A stretch of 64,000 bases of DNA from Lachnospiraceae bacterium (GCA_017539565.1 JAFYCS010000040.1:22510-86509), one strand, 5' to 3'; positions 17,112 through 26,872 are shown, counted from the first letter of the stretch. Notes: generated from the letters alone by a model not told the origin. Numbers and translations: made by a program.

Positions 17112-19067
17112 ATGTCTGCTGATCTTAAAACATTAAAACTTTTGTCGCGGCAGTATCCGACTATTGCCGCGGCTTCCACGGAGATAGTAAACCTGCAGTC
17201 CATACTTAACCTGCCGGCGGCAACGGAACACTTTATATCCGATGTACACGGAGAGTACGAACAGTTTAACCATGTGATACGGAACGGCTCCGGCGCCATC
17301 CGCAGGAAGATAGACGAAGGCTTCGGAAATACCTTAACACAGAAGGATAAGCGTGATCTGGCTACGCTGATCTATTATCCGGAGGAGCGGCTGTCACTTA
17401 TAATCGAGGAGGAAGAGAACCTTGATGACTGGTACAGGATAATGCTGCACCGTCTGGTCCAGGTTACCAAGCGTGCTGCTTCCAAGTATACGCGCTCAAA
17501 GGTGCGCAAGGCCCTGCCTAAGGATTTTGCATATGTAATAGAGGAACTTATAACCGAAAAGGAAGAGATCGAGGATAAGGAACGCTATTATAACGAGATC
17601 ATACACACTATCATACGTATAGGCCGCGCGAAGGAATTCATCATTGCGCTCTCCGGCCTGATACAGCGCCTGGTGGTGGATCATCTGCATATCGTAGGCG
17701 ATATCTTCGACCGCGGACCCGGTCCCCATATCATCATGGATACGCTGATGCATTACCATTCCGTGGATATACAGTGGGGTAATCATGATATAAGCTGGAT
17801 AGGTGCGGCAGCCGGATCGGCAGCCTGCATCGCGACCGTGCTGCGTATCTCCGCGCGGTACGGAAATCTTGATATACTGGAGGAAGGTTACGGTATCAAT
17901 CTGGTACCTCTTGCAAAGTTTGCACTGGAGACATATGCAGACGATCCCTGTGAGGCCTTTGCCATCAGATGCGGTGATGATTATGACACCCGGGATATGG
18001 CACTGGATATGAAGATGCACAAGGCTGTTACCATACTTCAGCTCAAACTGGAAGGACAGCTGATAAAGCGCTGCCCCTGCTTTGGTATGGAAGAGAGGCT
18101 TCTGCTCGATAAGATAGATCACAAGAACGGAACCGTTACTCTGGGCGGAAAGACCTATCCTCTTAAGGATACACATTTCCCGACCATCAATCCCAAGGAT
18201 CCTTATGAACTGACCGCAGAGGAATACATGGTGATCGGAAAGCTTAAGCAGGCCTTCCTGCACAGCGAGAAGCTGCAGAAGCATGTGCGCTTCCTGCTTA
18301 CCAAAGGCGGCCTTTATAAGGTGCACAACGGAAACCTGCTCTATCACGGCTGTATGCCCATGAACAGCGACGGAAGCTTTAAGAGCGTGGATCTTTTCGG
18401 GGAAAAATATTCGGGACGTGCACTCTACGATACCCTGGAAGCATATGTGCGTAAAGGCTATTATGCAAAGGAAGACCGTGAGGAACGCCGCCGCGGACAG
18501 GATATCATGTGGTATATATGGGCCGGACCCGGCTCACCGGTTTTCGGCAAGGACAAAATGGCTACCTTTGAATCCTATTTCATAGAGGATAAGGCGGCTT
18601 CGACGGAGAAGAAAAACAGTTACTACCGTTTATATGAACAGGAAGAGATACTGGATAAGATACTGGCGGAATTCGGACTTACGGATCCCGGGGCGCATAT
18701 CATAAACGGACATGTTCCTGTGCAGGTAAAGAAAGGTGATACGCCGCTTAAGTGCGGAGGAAAGCTGTTGGTCATCGACGGCGGTTTCTCCAAGGCATAC
18801 CAGTCAAAAACCGGCATTGCGGGATATACACTGATCGTTAATTCCCATGGTATGTATCTGATGGCTCATGAGCTGTTTGAATCAAAGGAAGCTTCTATAC
18901 TGAAGGGTTCTGATATAGTATCGGATTCGATCCCCGTCGAGCAGTATATAAGGCGCCATTTCGTGGCAGATACGGATATAGGTACGGAACTGCGTGAAAA
19001 CATTACAGATCTGGAAGCATTGCTGGAGGCATACCGCGAAGGCGTATTAAAAGAAAAGGGAGAGTAA
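17112..19067 (+). CDS. fbp: Fructose-1,6-bisphosphatase class III
   Basis: A 651-aa protein that matches the long Firmicutes FBPase (class III) over its whole length; B. subtilis Fbp is about 670 aa. It hydrolyses fructose 1,6-bisphosphate to fructose 6-phosphate in gluconeogenesis. The metallophosphoesterase core is visible: ISDVHGEYEQF near residue 45, GDIFDRGPGPH near 197, and QWGNHDISWIG near 221; later NGHVPVQVKKGD and VIDGGFSKAY motifs bind metal and substrate. The ATG at 17112 with AAAGGA upstream is preferred over an upstream in-frame TTG. A class III enzyme is typical of Clostridia growing on oligosaccharides and organic acids, where it supplies hexose phosphates. It is probably co-transcribed with the flavoprotein gene and ends at a shared hairpin. 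Confidence 0.95.
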   Translation: MSADLKTLKLLSRQYPTIAAASTEIVNLQSILNLPAATEHFISDVHGEYEQFNHVIRNGSGAIRRKIDEGFGNTLTQKDKRDLATLIYYPEERLSLIIEEEENLDDWYRIMLHRLVQVTKRAASKYTRSKVRKALPKDFAYVIEELITEKEEIEDKERYYNEIIHTIIRIGRAKEFIIALSGLIQRLVVDHLHIVGDIFDRGPGPHIIMDTLMHYHSVDIQWGNHDISWIGAAAGSAACIATVLRISARYGNLDILEEGYGINLVPLAKFALETYADDPCEAFAIRCGDDYDTRDMALDMKMHKAVTILQLKLEGQLIKRCPCFGMEERLLLDKIDHKNGTVTLGGKTYPLKDTHFPTINPKDPYELTAEEYMVIGKLKQAFLHSEKLQKHVRFLLTKGGLYKVHNGNLLYHGCMPMNSDGSFKSVDLFGEKYSGRALYDTLEAYVRKGYYAKEDREERRRGQDIMWYIWAGPGSPVFGKDKMATFESYFIEDKAASTEKKNSYYRLYEQEEILDKILAEFGLTDPGAHIINGHVPVQVKKGDTPLKCGGKLLVIDGGFSKAYQSKTGIAGYTLIVNSHGMYLMAHELFESKEASILKGSDIVSDSIPVEQYIRRHFVADTDIGTELRENITDLEALLEAYREGVLKEKGE

Positions 19068-19088
19068 GGACCGTTTCCCTGTCCTTAC
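19064..19088. terminator. Hairpin between convergent genes
   Basis: GTAAGGAC (19064-19071) pairs with GTCCTTAC (19081-19088) around a 9-nt loop. It overlaps the fbp stop codon and lies just past the stop of the facing lipoprotein gene. There is no strong T-run, so termination strength is uncertain. Confidence 0.45.
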
Positions 19089-19091
19089 CGA

Positions 19092-20111
19092 TCATTGATA
19101 GCTTAACATGTATATAAGCTGCTTGGCCTGTTCATCGGCGCCGAAGGTGTAGCCGCTGGTGGTGCAGCCGATGTTGGCGATAACGTGCAGATCCGGATCG
19201 ATACGGTAATTAAGGATGCACTCCGATTCAAACAAAAGGGCAGCCATGGGGATGTGATAATCACTGCTGACTATCACCAGTTCCTTAACCTGGGGATAAT
19301 CACGGGTAAGGATGTTGTAAGCAAAGGCCGCGTTCTCGTAGGTGATCATGGAATTGTTTTCTATGATCAGCCTGCTGCGGTCTACTCCGTGATCAGCCAG
19401 CCAGTCGGCCATAACATCGGCTTCGGTGGCAGAAGGATTACCCATGGCGGTGGGTCCGCCGGTGAGCAGTATATATGAATCGGGATATCTCTGGGCACAG
19501 CCTGTCGCCATTATCAGGCGGTCTATCATTTCTTTTTTGGGCGTGCCGTTGTTATTGAGCTCAAATCCTGCAACAACAAAACATAAGCTGTTATCCTCGG
19601 GAAGGCCGTTCGGGAAAAGGGTCTTATCCGTAAAAGCTGTGGTATTCATACCGTTTGCGATAACGTCATCGCGTATCTCTTCCACATAGGGAAACAGGTT
19701 CACGAAATCGCTGCTGTTGGCGATGTCCCAGTATTTTGTTATATCGTCCATCCTTCCGGCCCAGTAGGCATCCACTTCCCAGATCTTTCCCAGCGCCGCA
19801 TCAATGGCATCGCTGTTGCCGGATCTTTTGGCCCTGATAAGCTCGGGAGCCAGATTGTCACGGATGTTATCGGGGATGGTGAAAGGTGTGGGGGTAGGTT
19901 CTGCCGGAGTGGTCTCAGCATATTCCTCAACGTTTTCGGGCGTTTCTTCGGGGGCTGCATCCACCGGAACAGGGGCCTGCTCATCCCCGCTCCCGTCCTT
20001 AAGGTCGGCAAGGGTCGCTGCTCTTTCATGTTCAGGTACGGTTCTTGTACCGCAGGCACTGAGCAGGGCAGAGAGTATCAAAATGATGGCAGCACCGTTA
20101 TATCTTTTCAT
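19092..20111 (-). CDS. YdcF/DUF218-domain lipoprotein
   Basis: A 339-aa lipoprotein: MKRYNGAAIILILSALLSAC gives a short signal peptide with lipobox LSAC. Then comes a Pro/Thr/Glu-rich linker and, from about residue 165, a DUF218 (YdcF/SanA-like) domain with FVVAGFELNNNG, LLTGGPTAMGNPSATEADVM and the IIENNSMITYENA segment. DUF218 proteins bind nucleotide-like ligands and have been linked to envelope functions. The lipobox places it on the outer face of the membrane. The ATG at 20111 fits the signal peptide; an in-frame ATG at 20135 is possible, whereas 20156 lies inside the -10 box. AAAGGA is somewhat distant (15 nt) from 20111. It is transcribed divergently from the REC-GGDEF operon. Confidence 0.75.
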   Translation of the reverse strand: MKRYNGAAIILILSALLSACGTRTVPEHERAATLADLKDGSGDEQAPVPVDAAPEETPENVEEYAETTPAEPTPTPFTIPDNIRDNLAPELIRAKRSGNSDAIDAALGKIWEVDAYWAGRMDDITKYWDIANSSDFVNLFPYVEEIRDDVIANGMNTTAFTDKTLFPNGLPEDNSLCFVVAGFELNNNGTPKKEMIDRLIMATGCAQRYPDSYILLTGGPTAMGNPSATEADVMADWLADHGVDRSRLIIENNSMITYENAAFAYNILTRDYPQVKELVIVSSDYHIPMAALLFESECILNYRIDPDLHVIANIGCTTSGYTFGADEQAKQLIYMLSYQ

Positions 20112-20154
20112 CCGGAAAAACACAAATCCTTTCATATCTGTAAATACGCAGACC

Positions 20155-20183
20155 ATTATATTCTGTCCGCGCGGTCAGCGCAA
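20155..20183 (-). promoter_or_regulatory. Promoter of the DUF218 lipoprotein gene
   Basis: On the minus strand: -35 TTGCGC (20178-20183), 17 bp, -10 TATAAT (20155-20160). Its upstream edge lies 21 bp from the -35 of the divergent promoter at 20205. Confidence 0.65.
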
Positions 20184-20204
20184 GTTTTCTTTATCCCAAG
20201 TACC

Positions 20205-20234
20205 TTGTTAATGATACCTTTCATATGTTATAAT
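20205..20234 (+). promoter_or_regulatory. Promoter of the REC-GGDEF/ABC exporter operon
   Basis: -35 TTGTTA (20205-20210), 18 bp, -10 TATAAT (20229-20234). AAGGAGG follows at 20241-20247 and the ATG is at 20256, so the leader is very short. Confidence 0.65.
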
Positions 20235-20255
20235 CCCGCAAAGGAGGGTTTGTAC

Positions 20256-21593
20256 ATGGGCAGACATATAGCGATTGTTGACGACGATCCCATTAACCTT
20301 AAGATAGCGGGAAAGATGCTGGCCAAACATGAGATGAAGGTCAGCTGTATCCCTTCTGGTAAGGCGCTTCTTTCATTTGTAAAGAACAATACGCCTGACC
20401 TTATACTCCTTGATATTCTTATGCCGGAAATGGACGGTTTTGAGACCTACGGGAAGCTTAAGGAATATGAGGAAGAGGCAGGAATAGATGAGATACCGGT
20501 GGTATTCCTTACCGCTGATTCGGACAAACAGACCGAGGCCAGGGGCTTTGATCTGGGTGTGGATGACTTTGTGCGTAAACCCTTTGATCCGGATGTACTG
20601 GTAAAGCGTGTAAATAAGGTGCTCGAGCGCCAGGCGCAGATAAATAAATATCATAAGGAAGCTACAACGGATAAACTGACCGGCCTTCTTAACAAAGGTG
20701 CGGCAAATGAAAGGTTTGGGCAGCTGGTAAAGGAAAAGGCCGGCATGCTCATGATGATAGACCTTGATTCCTTCAAGCTGGTAAATGATCTGTACGGACA
20801 TGATATGGGTGATGAGATACTTATATCTTTTGCAGAGATCATAAAAGCGGAGCTAGGTGAAAACGATGTGATAGGCAGGATGGGCGGTGATGAGTTCAGC
20901 GCATTCTCCGTATCGGTACTCAGTGAGGACTGCCTCAAAGCGGTTTCCGAAGAAGTAAACAGTAAGCTGCTTGCCAGGGCAAAAGAGCTCATGGGCGACC
21001 AGATGGATATTCCTCTTGGAGCTTCCATCGGGGCTGTCATGGTAATGGGTAACGGTCAGGAGTATTCGGAGATGATAAAGCTGGCCGATAAATCCCTGTA
21101 CAATGTCAAGCAGAACGGAAAGCACGGGTATGAACTGTATGTGGCCGGAGCCGGTGCAAAGATCTCTTTAAATGACAGGATAGACTTAAGATCCTTAAGC
21201 ATGCTGTTTTCCGAACGTAATATATCCAATACCGCACTCAGGCTTTCAAAGGATGATTTTGTGGCAGTATACCGCTTTGTCACCAGATATATCATGAGAT
21301 ATTCCAAGCTGGCCTGCAAACTGTTATTTACACTGGATCAGGGTACCAGCACCAGTGACAGCGAGTATGCCGCAGCCTGCGAAGATTTCGGTGTACATCT
21401 TGATAATATATTAAGGAAGAGTGATCTGATAATGCGCTACAATGACAGCCAGTATTTTATAATGCTGACCGATGTCAAGGAAGAAGCCATACAGCATATA
21501 ACGGATCATATTATAGATAAATGGACTAAAGGAAACAGCCATGTTATTACCATCAGTTATGAGATGGAATTGATGAAGAACGAAGACATGTAA
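20256..21593 (+). CDS. Response regulator with GGDEF domain and degenerate second GGDEF-like domain
   Basis: A 445-aa cytosolic protein. Residues 1-125 are a receiver domain with the acidic cluster DDDP, phospho-acceptor D53 in LLDILMPEMDG and the conserved Lys in VRKPFDPDV. Residues about 140-300 form a diguanylate cyclase domain with an intact GGDEF motif (210-214) and the DLDSFKLVNDLYGHDMGD segment, so it should make c-di-GMP. The last 140 residues resemble a worn second GGDEF domain: SDLIMRYNDSQYFIML aligns with the usual D-x-x-x-R-x-G-G-D-E-F context but lacks the catalytic signature. The start at 20256 is fixed by AAGGAGG. Three genes for a lipoprotein and an ABC exporter follow with little or no spacing, linking c-di-GMP signalling to export or the envelope. 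Confidence 0.88.
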   Translation: MGRHIAIVDDDPINLKIAGKMLAKHEMKVSCIPSGKALLSFVKNNTPDLILLDILMPEMDGFETYGKLKEYEEEAGIDEIPVVFLTADSDKQTEARGFDLGVDDFVRKPFDPDVLVKRVNKVLERQAQINKYHKEATTDKLTGLLNKGAANERFGQLVKEKAGMLMMIDLDSFKLVNDLYGHDMGDEILISFAEIIKAELGENDVIGRMGGDEFSAFSVSVLSEDCLKAVSEEVNSKLLARAKELMGDQMDIPLGASIGAVMVMGNGQEYSEMIKLADKSLYNVKQNGKHGYELYVAGAGAKISLNDRIDLRSLSMLFSERNISNTALRLSKDDFVAVYRFVTRYIMRYSKLACKLLFTLDQGTSTSDSEYAAACEDFGVHLDNILRKSDLIMRYNDSQYFIMLTDVKEEAIQHITDHIIDKWTKGNSHVITISYEMELMKNEDM

Positions 21594-21610
21594 GGATAAG
21601 GGGAGAGATT

Positions 21611-23224
21611 ATGAAAAAGAAGATAATAACAGGAATATTTACGGCAGCAGTATTGTCTGTATCCATGCTGGCAGCCTGTACAAACGGAGGAGAAAGCCGC
21701 GGCAGCATAGGAGAAAGGACAGAAGAGGAAGAAGTAACGCCTACCGAGGCACCCACGCCTACAGAGGCGCCGGTGGAAGCACCTACCGAAGCACCCACAC
21801 CTACAGAGGCGCCGGTACGTGAGGCAGTAGATTACAGACTGCTGCAGCTGTATTCATACGACAGTGCCAATTTTGAGCGGGATCCAGATCTGGAGAATGA
21901 GCCCTGCGCTTCGGCATACGCTACACATATAGAGCTCTGGGCAGATGATCTTCCCGAGCTTGAAAAAGCTATAGCAGACTACAGTGCAGAGCATGAAAAG
22001 ATAATCTCAAATGACGGAATAGCAGGTATTGCCGAAATGTACTGGGCTAATAAGGATAGCGGTTTTATCCTTCCTGTATATGAAAGGTATGAGACAAGTG
22101 TAGTAAGAGCTGATACGGTGGTAACCAGTCTTCTTACTTATTATGAGGATTTTATGGGCGGAGCCCACGGAACATATTCTTTTCATCCTGTAAATTTTGA
22201 TTCACTTACAGGTGAGCAGCTGCATCTGACAGATATAATGGACGACGATATGATAGCTTCCCTCCCCACAATACTTGAGGAGAGACTTTTAGCGCAGTAT
22301 GACAGCGGATATTTCTTTAATCCGGATACTCTGGCAGAGACGATAGAAGAGTCTATCCATATGAACGGAGACCTTACGTTTTCTATCGGATACGACGGTC
22401 TGACATTCTATTTCCAGATATATGAGCTGGCTCCCTATGCAGCAGGACACCAGGAAGTGTTCTTAAGATATGATGATTACTTTGGGCTGGTAAAAGAAGA
22501 ATACAGGGACTGCAGCTTTAATTATTTCATAAACAGAGATGTAGCAGGCGGAGTACTCCCTCATACCGATGATCTCTTCGGTGCATATGTAACGGATCTG
22601 TCGGAGGACGGATTATATCAGAAGCTGGTCATCAGTTTAAATGACAATGAGTACACGGAAAAGATCGGAGCTTATGATGCCGATTTCTATATAGGTACCA
22701 TCGGCGGTGAGAATTATCTTTTTGTAGATATGCTCCATGAAAATGATTACGAATCACTTAATGTATATTATATGAATTCCAATACCGGCAAAGTAGAGCT
22801 TGCGGCAAAGGATATAGACGGCGGATTCTACGGTACCATCCCCTCTGATCCTCTGGAATTCCGTATCTATACAAGAGGAGATGTATTGTCTACTTATGAT
22901 ACTTACAAATATTATTATATCAGCAGGACCGGTGAACCTGTGAGTTCAGAAAACTATTACTTTGTAGATACCGATATGACGCTTACAACAAAAGTTGATA
23001 TCGAAGCAGAAGTAAGGGACAGTTTTGACGGAACCGGCAGTATGGAAACTGTAAAGAAAGGCGAGAAGCTGCACTTCTACGCAAGCGATAATGAGACCTG
23101 GGTTGACTTTAAGCTTAATGACGGCAGGTTTGTACGTATAATACTTGATAAGGCCGGCTGGCCCCAGACCATAGACGGTGTAGATGCTGTAGATATCTTT
23201 GATGGGATAATGCATGCAGGTTAA
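21611..23224 (+). CDS. DUF3298/RsiV-like lipoprotein with Thr-Pro-Glu linker
   Basis: A 537-aa lipoprotein: signal peptide ending in lipobox LAAC (residues 19-22), then a linker with repeated TPTEAP units (about 35-70) that is also repetitive at the DNA level. The next domain resembles DUF3298, also found in the anti-sigma factor RsiV: ADTVVTSLLTYYEDFMGGAHG, then HPVNFDSLTGEQLHLTDIM. The C-terminal half (about 310-537) is unrecognised. There is no transmembrane anti-sigma segment, so it is probably a ligand-binding or structural surface protein. It lies 17 nt after the REC-GGDEF gene and overlaps the first ABC exporter gene by 11 nt. Similar lipoproteins are at 36030 and perhaps 37059. Confidence 0.72.
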   Translation: MKKKIITGIFTAAVLSVSMLAACTNGGESRGSIGERTEEEEVTPTEAPTPTEAPVEAPTEAPTPTEAPVREAVDYRLLQLYSYDSANFERDPDLENEPCASAYATHIELWADDLPELEKAIADYSAEHEKIISNDGIAGIAEMYWANKDSGFILPVYERYETSVVRADTVVTSLLTYYEDFMGGAHGTYSFHPVNFDSLTGEQLHLTDIMDDDMIASLPTILEERLLAQYDSGYFFNPDTLAETIEESIHMNGDLTFSIGYDGLTFYFQIYELAPYAAGHQEVFLRYDDYFGLVKEEYRDCSFNYFINRDVAGGVLPHTDDLFGAYVTDLSEDGLYQKLVISLNDNEYTEKIGAYDADFYIGTIGGENYLFVDMLHENDYESLNVYYMNSNTGKVELAAKDIDGGFYGTIPSDPLEFRIYTRGDVLSTYDTYKYYYISRTGEPVSSENYYFVDTDMTLTTKVDIEAEVRDSFDGTGSMETVKKGEKLHFYASDNETWVDFKLNDGRFVRIILDKAGWPQTIDGVDAVDIFDGIMHAG

Positions 23225-25004
23225 GGAAAGTTTATCGAAGGGATGTAAGAGATATTTTATACTGGCTGTCATCTGTTCATTGGCAGTGGCACTTCTGGAT
23301 ATGATAAGTCCCAAGGTGGTACAGTATACGGTTGACCACATCATTGGGAACAGCCCGGTAACGGACGATATTGCGGCGGAGGTAATAGCTTTTGCGGGAG
23401 GAAGGGAATACCTTCTTTCACATCTGTATATCATAGCCCTGACCGTAGCGGCAGCAGCGCTTTTAGCGGCGCTCTGCCGTTACTTTTATCGCCTTTTCAA
23501 CATAAAGGGAACGGAGCGTCTGATAAAGCGCTTAAGAGACAGGATCTTCGATCACATAATGCATCTTCCCTTTTCATGGCATAACAGTAACCATACCGGG
23601 GATATAATACAGCGAGCCACATCTGATGTTGAGACGGTCAGGAATTTTTTGAGTGAGCAGGTAACGGCTCTCTTCCGTATCGTCGTGCTTATAATAATGG
23701 CCATGTATTTCATGATCGATATCAATGGAAAGCTGGCTTTCGTATCGGGTATCTTCATACCTGTAGTCATACTGTATTCCCTTTTCTTCCATAACAGGAT
23801 AGGTGATGCCTTCCTTCATGCCGATGAAGAAGAAGGCAGGCTTTCGGCCATAGCTCAGGAGAACCTGACGGGCGTACGTGTGGTAAGGGCCTTCGGACGC
23901 GAACGCTATGAAAGGGAACGTTTTGAAAAGCAGAATAACAGCTATACGCATATGTGGATAAAGCTTATGGGATGGCTGTCCGCTTTCTGGTGCTCAAATG
24001 ATCTGATCACCGGTCTGCAGATAATGCTGGTAACGGTATTCGGTGCAGTCTTTTGCGTACACGGGGAGATGAGCGTTGGTGCATATATCGCATTTGTCTC
24101 TTACAACGCGATGCTGAGCTGGCCCGTAAGGGAACTGGGTCGTGTAATATCCGATATGAGCCGTGTGGGTATATCGGTAAAACGTATACGGTACATTCTG
24201 GACAGTGAGCCGGAGCCTGCAGGTACGGAAACATCAAAACATTTAGGGACAGAGCCGCTGCCCGTAAAGTTTTCCCATGTCAGCTTTTCATATTCAGAGG
24301 ATACTCCGGAAGTGCTGAGTGATGTCAGCTTTGAGATAAAACCCGGAAGCAGCCTGGGCATACTGGGAGGAACGGGATCCGGTAAATCCACGCTGGTATA
24401 TCTGCTGGACAGATTATATGAGCTGCCGGAGGATAAAGGCACCATCACGATAGGCGGTACAGACATAAGGGAGCTGGATATAAAGGAACTGCGCCGTTAT
24501 GTCGGCTTGGTGCTGCAGGAGCCTTTCCTTTTTTCAAAGACACTGGCTGAGAATATCGCCATCACCCGGGAGGGAGAAGCCGATATGAAAGCCGTGGAAG
24601 CTGCTGTCAAAGTGGCAGATCTGAAGGATACGATAGAGAAGTTCACCGACGGATACGAAACATATGTGGGTGAGCGTGGTGTAACACTGTCCGGCGGACA
24701 GAAACAACGTACCGCAATAGCGCAGGTACTGATGAAGAATCCGCCCCTCATGGTATTCGATGATTCCCTTTCCGCGGTGGATATGGAAACGGATGCGCGT
24801 ATCAGGGCAGCACTTAAGAGTAATGTTAAAAAGAGCAGCATGATACTTATATCACACCGCATCACTACGCTGATGCAGGCAGATGTGATCATAGTACTGG
24901 ATCATGGCCGGGTAAAAGAAATGGGAAGCCATGAAGAACTGCTCAGGAAGAACGGTATATATAAAAAGATCTACGATATACAGACGGAAGGAGCAGGCTT
25001 ATGA
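23214..25004 (+). CDS. ABC exporter half with degenerate catalytic site (heterodimer subunit 1)
   Basis: A 596-aa fused permease-ATPase with about six membrane segments up to residue 320. Walker A is GGTGSGKST (about 385), the signature is the canonical LSGGQ (about 491), but Walker B reads LMVFDDSLSAVD, placing Asp517 where the catalytic Glu should be. This is the pattern of the degenerate half in heterodimeric exporters such as TM287/288, LmrCD and BmrCD. The gene overlaps the lipoprotein gene before it by 11 nt and the partner half after it by 4 nt, so all are translationally coupled. The likely product is a multidrug- or peptide-type exporter; the substrate is not readable. Confidence 0.9.
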   Translation: MQVKESLSKGCKRYFILAVICSLAVALLDMISPKVVQYTVDHIIGNSPVTDDIAAEVIAFAGGREYLLSHLYIIALTVAAAALLAALCRYFYRLFNIKGTERLIKRLRDRIFDHIMHLPFSWHNSNHTGDIIQRATSDVETVRNFLSEQVTALFRIVVLIIMAMYFMIDINGKLAFVSGIFIPVVILYSLFFHNRIGDAFLHADEEEGRLSAIAQENLTGVRVVRAFGRERYERERFEKQNNSYTHMWIKLMGWLSAFWCSNDLITGLQIMLVTVFGAVFCVHGEMSVGAYIAFVSYNAMLSWPVRELGRVISDMSRVGISVKRIRYILDSEPEPAGTETSKHLGTEPLPVKFSHVSFSYSEDTPEVLSDVSFEIKPGSSLGILGGTGSGKSTLVYLLDRLYELPEDKGTITIGGTDIRELDIKELRRYVGLVLQEPFLFSKTLAENIAITREGEADMKAVEAAVKVADLKDTIEKFTDGYETYVGERGVTLSGGQKQRTAIAQVLMKNPPLMVFDDSLSAVDMETDARIRAALKSNVKKSSMILISHRITTLMQADVIIVLDHGRVKEMGSHEELLRKNGIYKKIYDIQTEGAGL

Positions 25005-26830
25005 AAAAGACCGAAGAAAAGCAGATAAGCCTTCCTCTTTTCGGGATACCAAGGCTTTTGCCTTTTATAAAGAAGTATCACAGGAAGATCATATTTATGG
25101 TGTCCCTGGGAATAATATCCGGTGGTATGGATGCCCTGTCACCGCTTTTTAACCGTTATGCGCTGGATCATTTCGTTGCCGGAGGCACGCTTGAAGGTCT
25201 GGGAGGATTTATCGCCCTGTATGTGGGACTGCTTGTTCTTTATATGATCGATAATTTCATCACGACCTATACCTGCGGCCAGGTAGAGATGAGCGTGGAC
25301 CGGGATCTGAGAAATGCAGCATTCACCAGGCTTCAGGAGCTTTCGTTTTCTTACTTTAACCAGAATAATGTAGGCTATATACATGCAAGGGTCATGAGCG
25401 ATACGGGAAAGATAGGTGTACTGGTAGCCTGGAGGCTGATGGATACGATATGGCACGGTGCATATCTGGTATTCGTGCTGGTGATGATGTTCATACTTAA
25501 CTGGAAGCTGGCGCTGCTGGTGGTTATCCTGCTGCCGCTGGTAGTATTGCTGGTAAGCTTTTTCCAGAAGAGGCTGGTTGAATGGAACAGACGTATCAGG
25601 GAGATAAATTCCCTGATCACATCGGAATATAATGAAGGTATTACCGGAGCCAAAGCTATCAAGACACTGGTGATAGAAGACAGAATAGGAAGCGATTTTC
25701 ATAAAGAGAGCGATAACATGCGAAGGGCCGGCGTGAAAGCCGTACACTATTCGGCTCTGTTCACTGCTGCGGTTACAATGATGAGCAGCTTTGCCCTGGC
25801 GATAGTATTATGGAAGGGAGGTCTGCTGACAGCTGAAGGAGTGATGCAGATAGGTACGCTCTCTGTGTTCTTAACCTATGCCATAAGCATGATGGAACCT
25901 ATACAGCAGCTGGTAGTGACCGTATCGGAACTTATCAGCGTGCAGGTAAATATTGAAAGACTCACCCGTCTCCTGGAGACAGAAAGTGATGTGAAGGATA
26001 CGCCTGAAGTCATAGAGAAATACGGTGATATCTTTGATCCGAAGAGGGAGAACTGGGAAGAGCTTAAAGGCGATGTGGAATTTAAGGATGTATCATTCCG
26101 CTATCCCGACGGTGATGAATATGTGCTGGAACACTTTAACCTTAAGGTTCCCCACGGAGCGAACGTAGCCATAGTCGGAGAGACCGGCGCCGGCAAGTCA
26201 ACCCTAGTCAGTCTGCTCTGCCGTTTTTATGAGCCGACACAGGGACAGGTACTGATAGACGGACGCGATGCCAGGGATCGCAGCCAGCTGTGGCTCCACA
26301 GTCATCTGGGTTATGTGCTCCAGACACCCTGGCTGTTTTCCGGCAGTGTGAGGGATAATCTGCGTTACGGCAGGCCGGATGCAACGGATGATGAGATATG
26401 GAAGGCTCTTTCGCTGGTGTCCGCCGACCGCATAGTCAAACGTATGGAAAAGGGTCTGGACAGTCTGGTAGGTGAAGGGGGCGATATGCTCTCTACCGGT
26501 GAAAAGCAGCTGCTTTCATTTGCAAGGGCACTTTTGGCTGATCCTGCACTGCTGGTACTGGATGAGGCTACCGCTTCCATAGATACCGTTACCGAAAAAG
26601 CCATACAGGAAGCTATAGTAACAGTTACAAAGGGACGTACGGCCTTTGTTATCGCGCACCGTCTTTCCACCATAACAGGAAGCGATGTGATACTTATGGT
26701 GCATGACGGCAAGGTTATAGAGCAGGGCAGCCATAAGGAATTGATGGAAAAGAGAGGTGCATACTACAGACTGTTCACCAGACAGTACGAGGATCTGGTA
26801 CTCAAAGGAGAAACCGGGCAGGATAGATAA
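25001..26830 (+). CDS. ABC exporter half with catalytic site (heterodimer subunit 2)
   Basis: A 609-aa fused permease-ATPase. Walker A is GETGAGKST (about 393), Walker B LLVLDEATASID retains Glu522, and the H-loop is AHRLST. Its own signature, however, is STGEKQ (from about 498) rather than LSGGQ. With subunit 1 this gives one consensus ATP site (this Walker A/B plus partner LSGGQ) and one degenerate site (partner Walker A/Asp517 plus this STGEK), the asymmetry known for heterodimeric ABC exporters. The start overlaps the upstream stop as ATGA. Last gene of the REC-GGDEF operon; no clear terminator was seen before the promoter at 26844. Confidence 0.9.
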   Translation: MKKTEEKQISLPLFGIPRLLPFIKKYHRKIIFMVSLGIISGGMDALSPLFNRYALDHFVAGGTLEGLGGFIALYVGLLVLYMIDNFITTYTCGQVEMSVDRDLRNAAFTRLQELSFSYFNQNNVGYIHARVMSDTGKIGVLVAWRLMDTIWHGAYLVFVLVMMFILNWKLALLVVILLPLVVLLVSFFQKRLVEWNRRIREINSLITSEYNEGITGAKAIKTLVIEDRIGSDFHKESDNMRRAGVKAVHYSALFTAAVTMMSSFALAIVLWKGGLLTAEGVMQIGTLSVFLTYAISMMEPIQQLVVTVSELISVQVNIERLTRLLETESDVKDTPEVIEKYGDIFDPKRENWEELKGDVEFKDVSFRYPDGDEYVLEHFNLKVPHGANVAIVGETGAGKSTLVSLLCRFYEPTQGQVLIDGRDARDRSQLWLHSHLGYVLQTPWLFSGSVRDNLRYGRPDATDDEIWKALSLVSADRIVKRMEKGLDSLVGEGGDMLSTGEKQLLSFARALLADPALLVLDEATASIDTVTEKAIQEAIVTVTKGRTAFVIAHRLSTITGSDVILMVHDGKVIEQGSHKELMEKRGAYYRLFTRQYEDLVLKGETGQDR

Positions 26831-26843
26831 CAGCCTGATAAAA

Positions 26844-26872
26844 TTGCGAAAAACACCATGCTGGTGTATAAT
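26844..26872 (+). promoter_or_regulatory. Promoter of the 231-aa membrane-anchored protein gene
   Basis: -35 TTGCGA (26844-26849), 17 bp, -10 TATAAT (26867-26872). Confidence 0.65.

Noticed and set aside
17496..18347. Long antisense reading frame (283 codons) inside fbp
   Set aside because: It lies entirely opposite a clear fbp gene and its product has no recognisable domain; it is a shadow of the codon pattern.
20028..20255. N-terminal extension of the REC-GGDEF protein to 20028
   Set aside because: It would cross the promoter at 20205-20234 and the divergent lipoprotein start; the receiver domain begins right at the ATG at 20256 after AAGGAGG.
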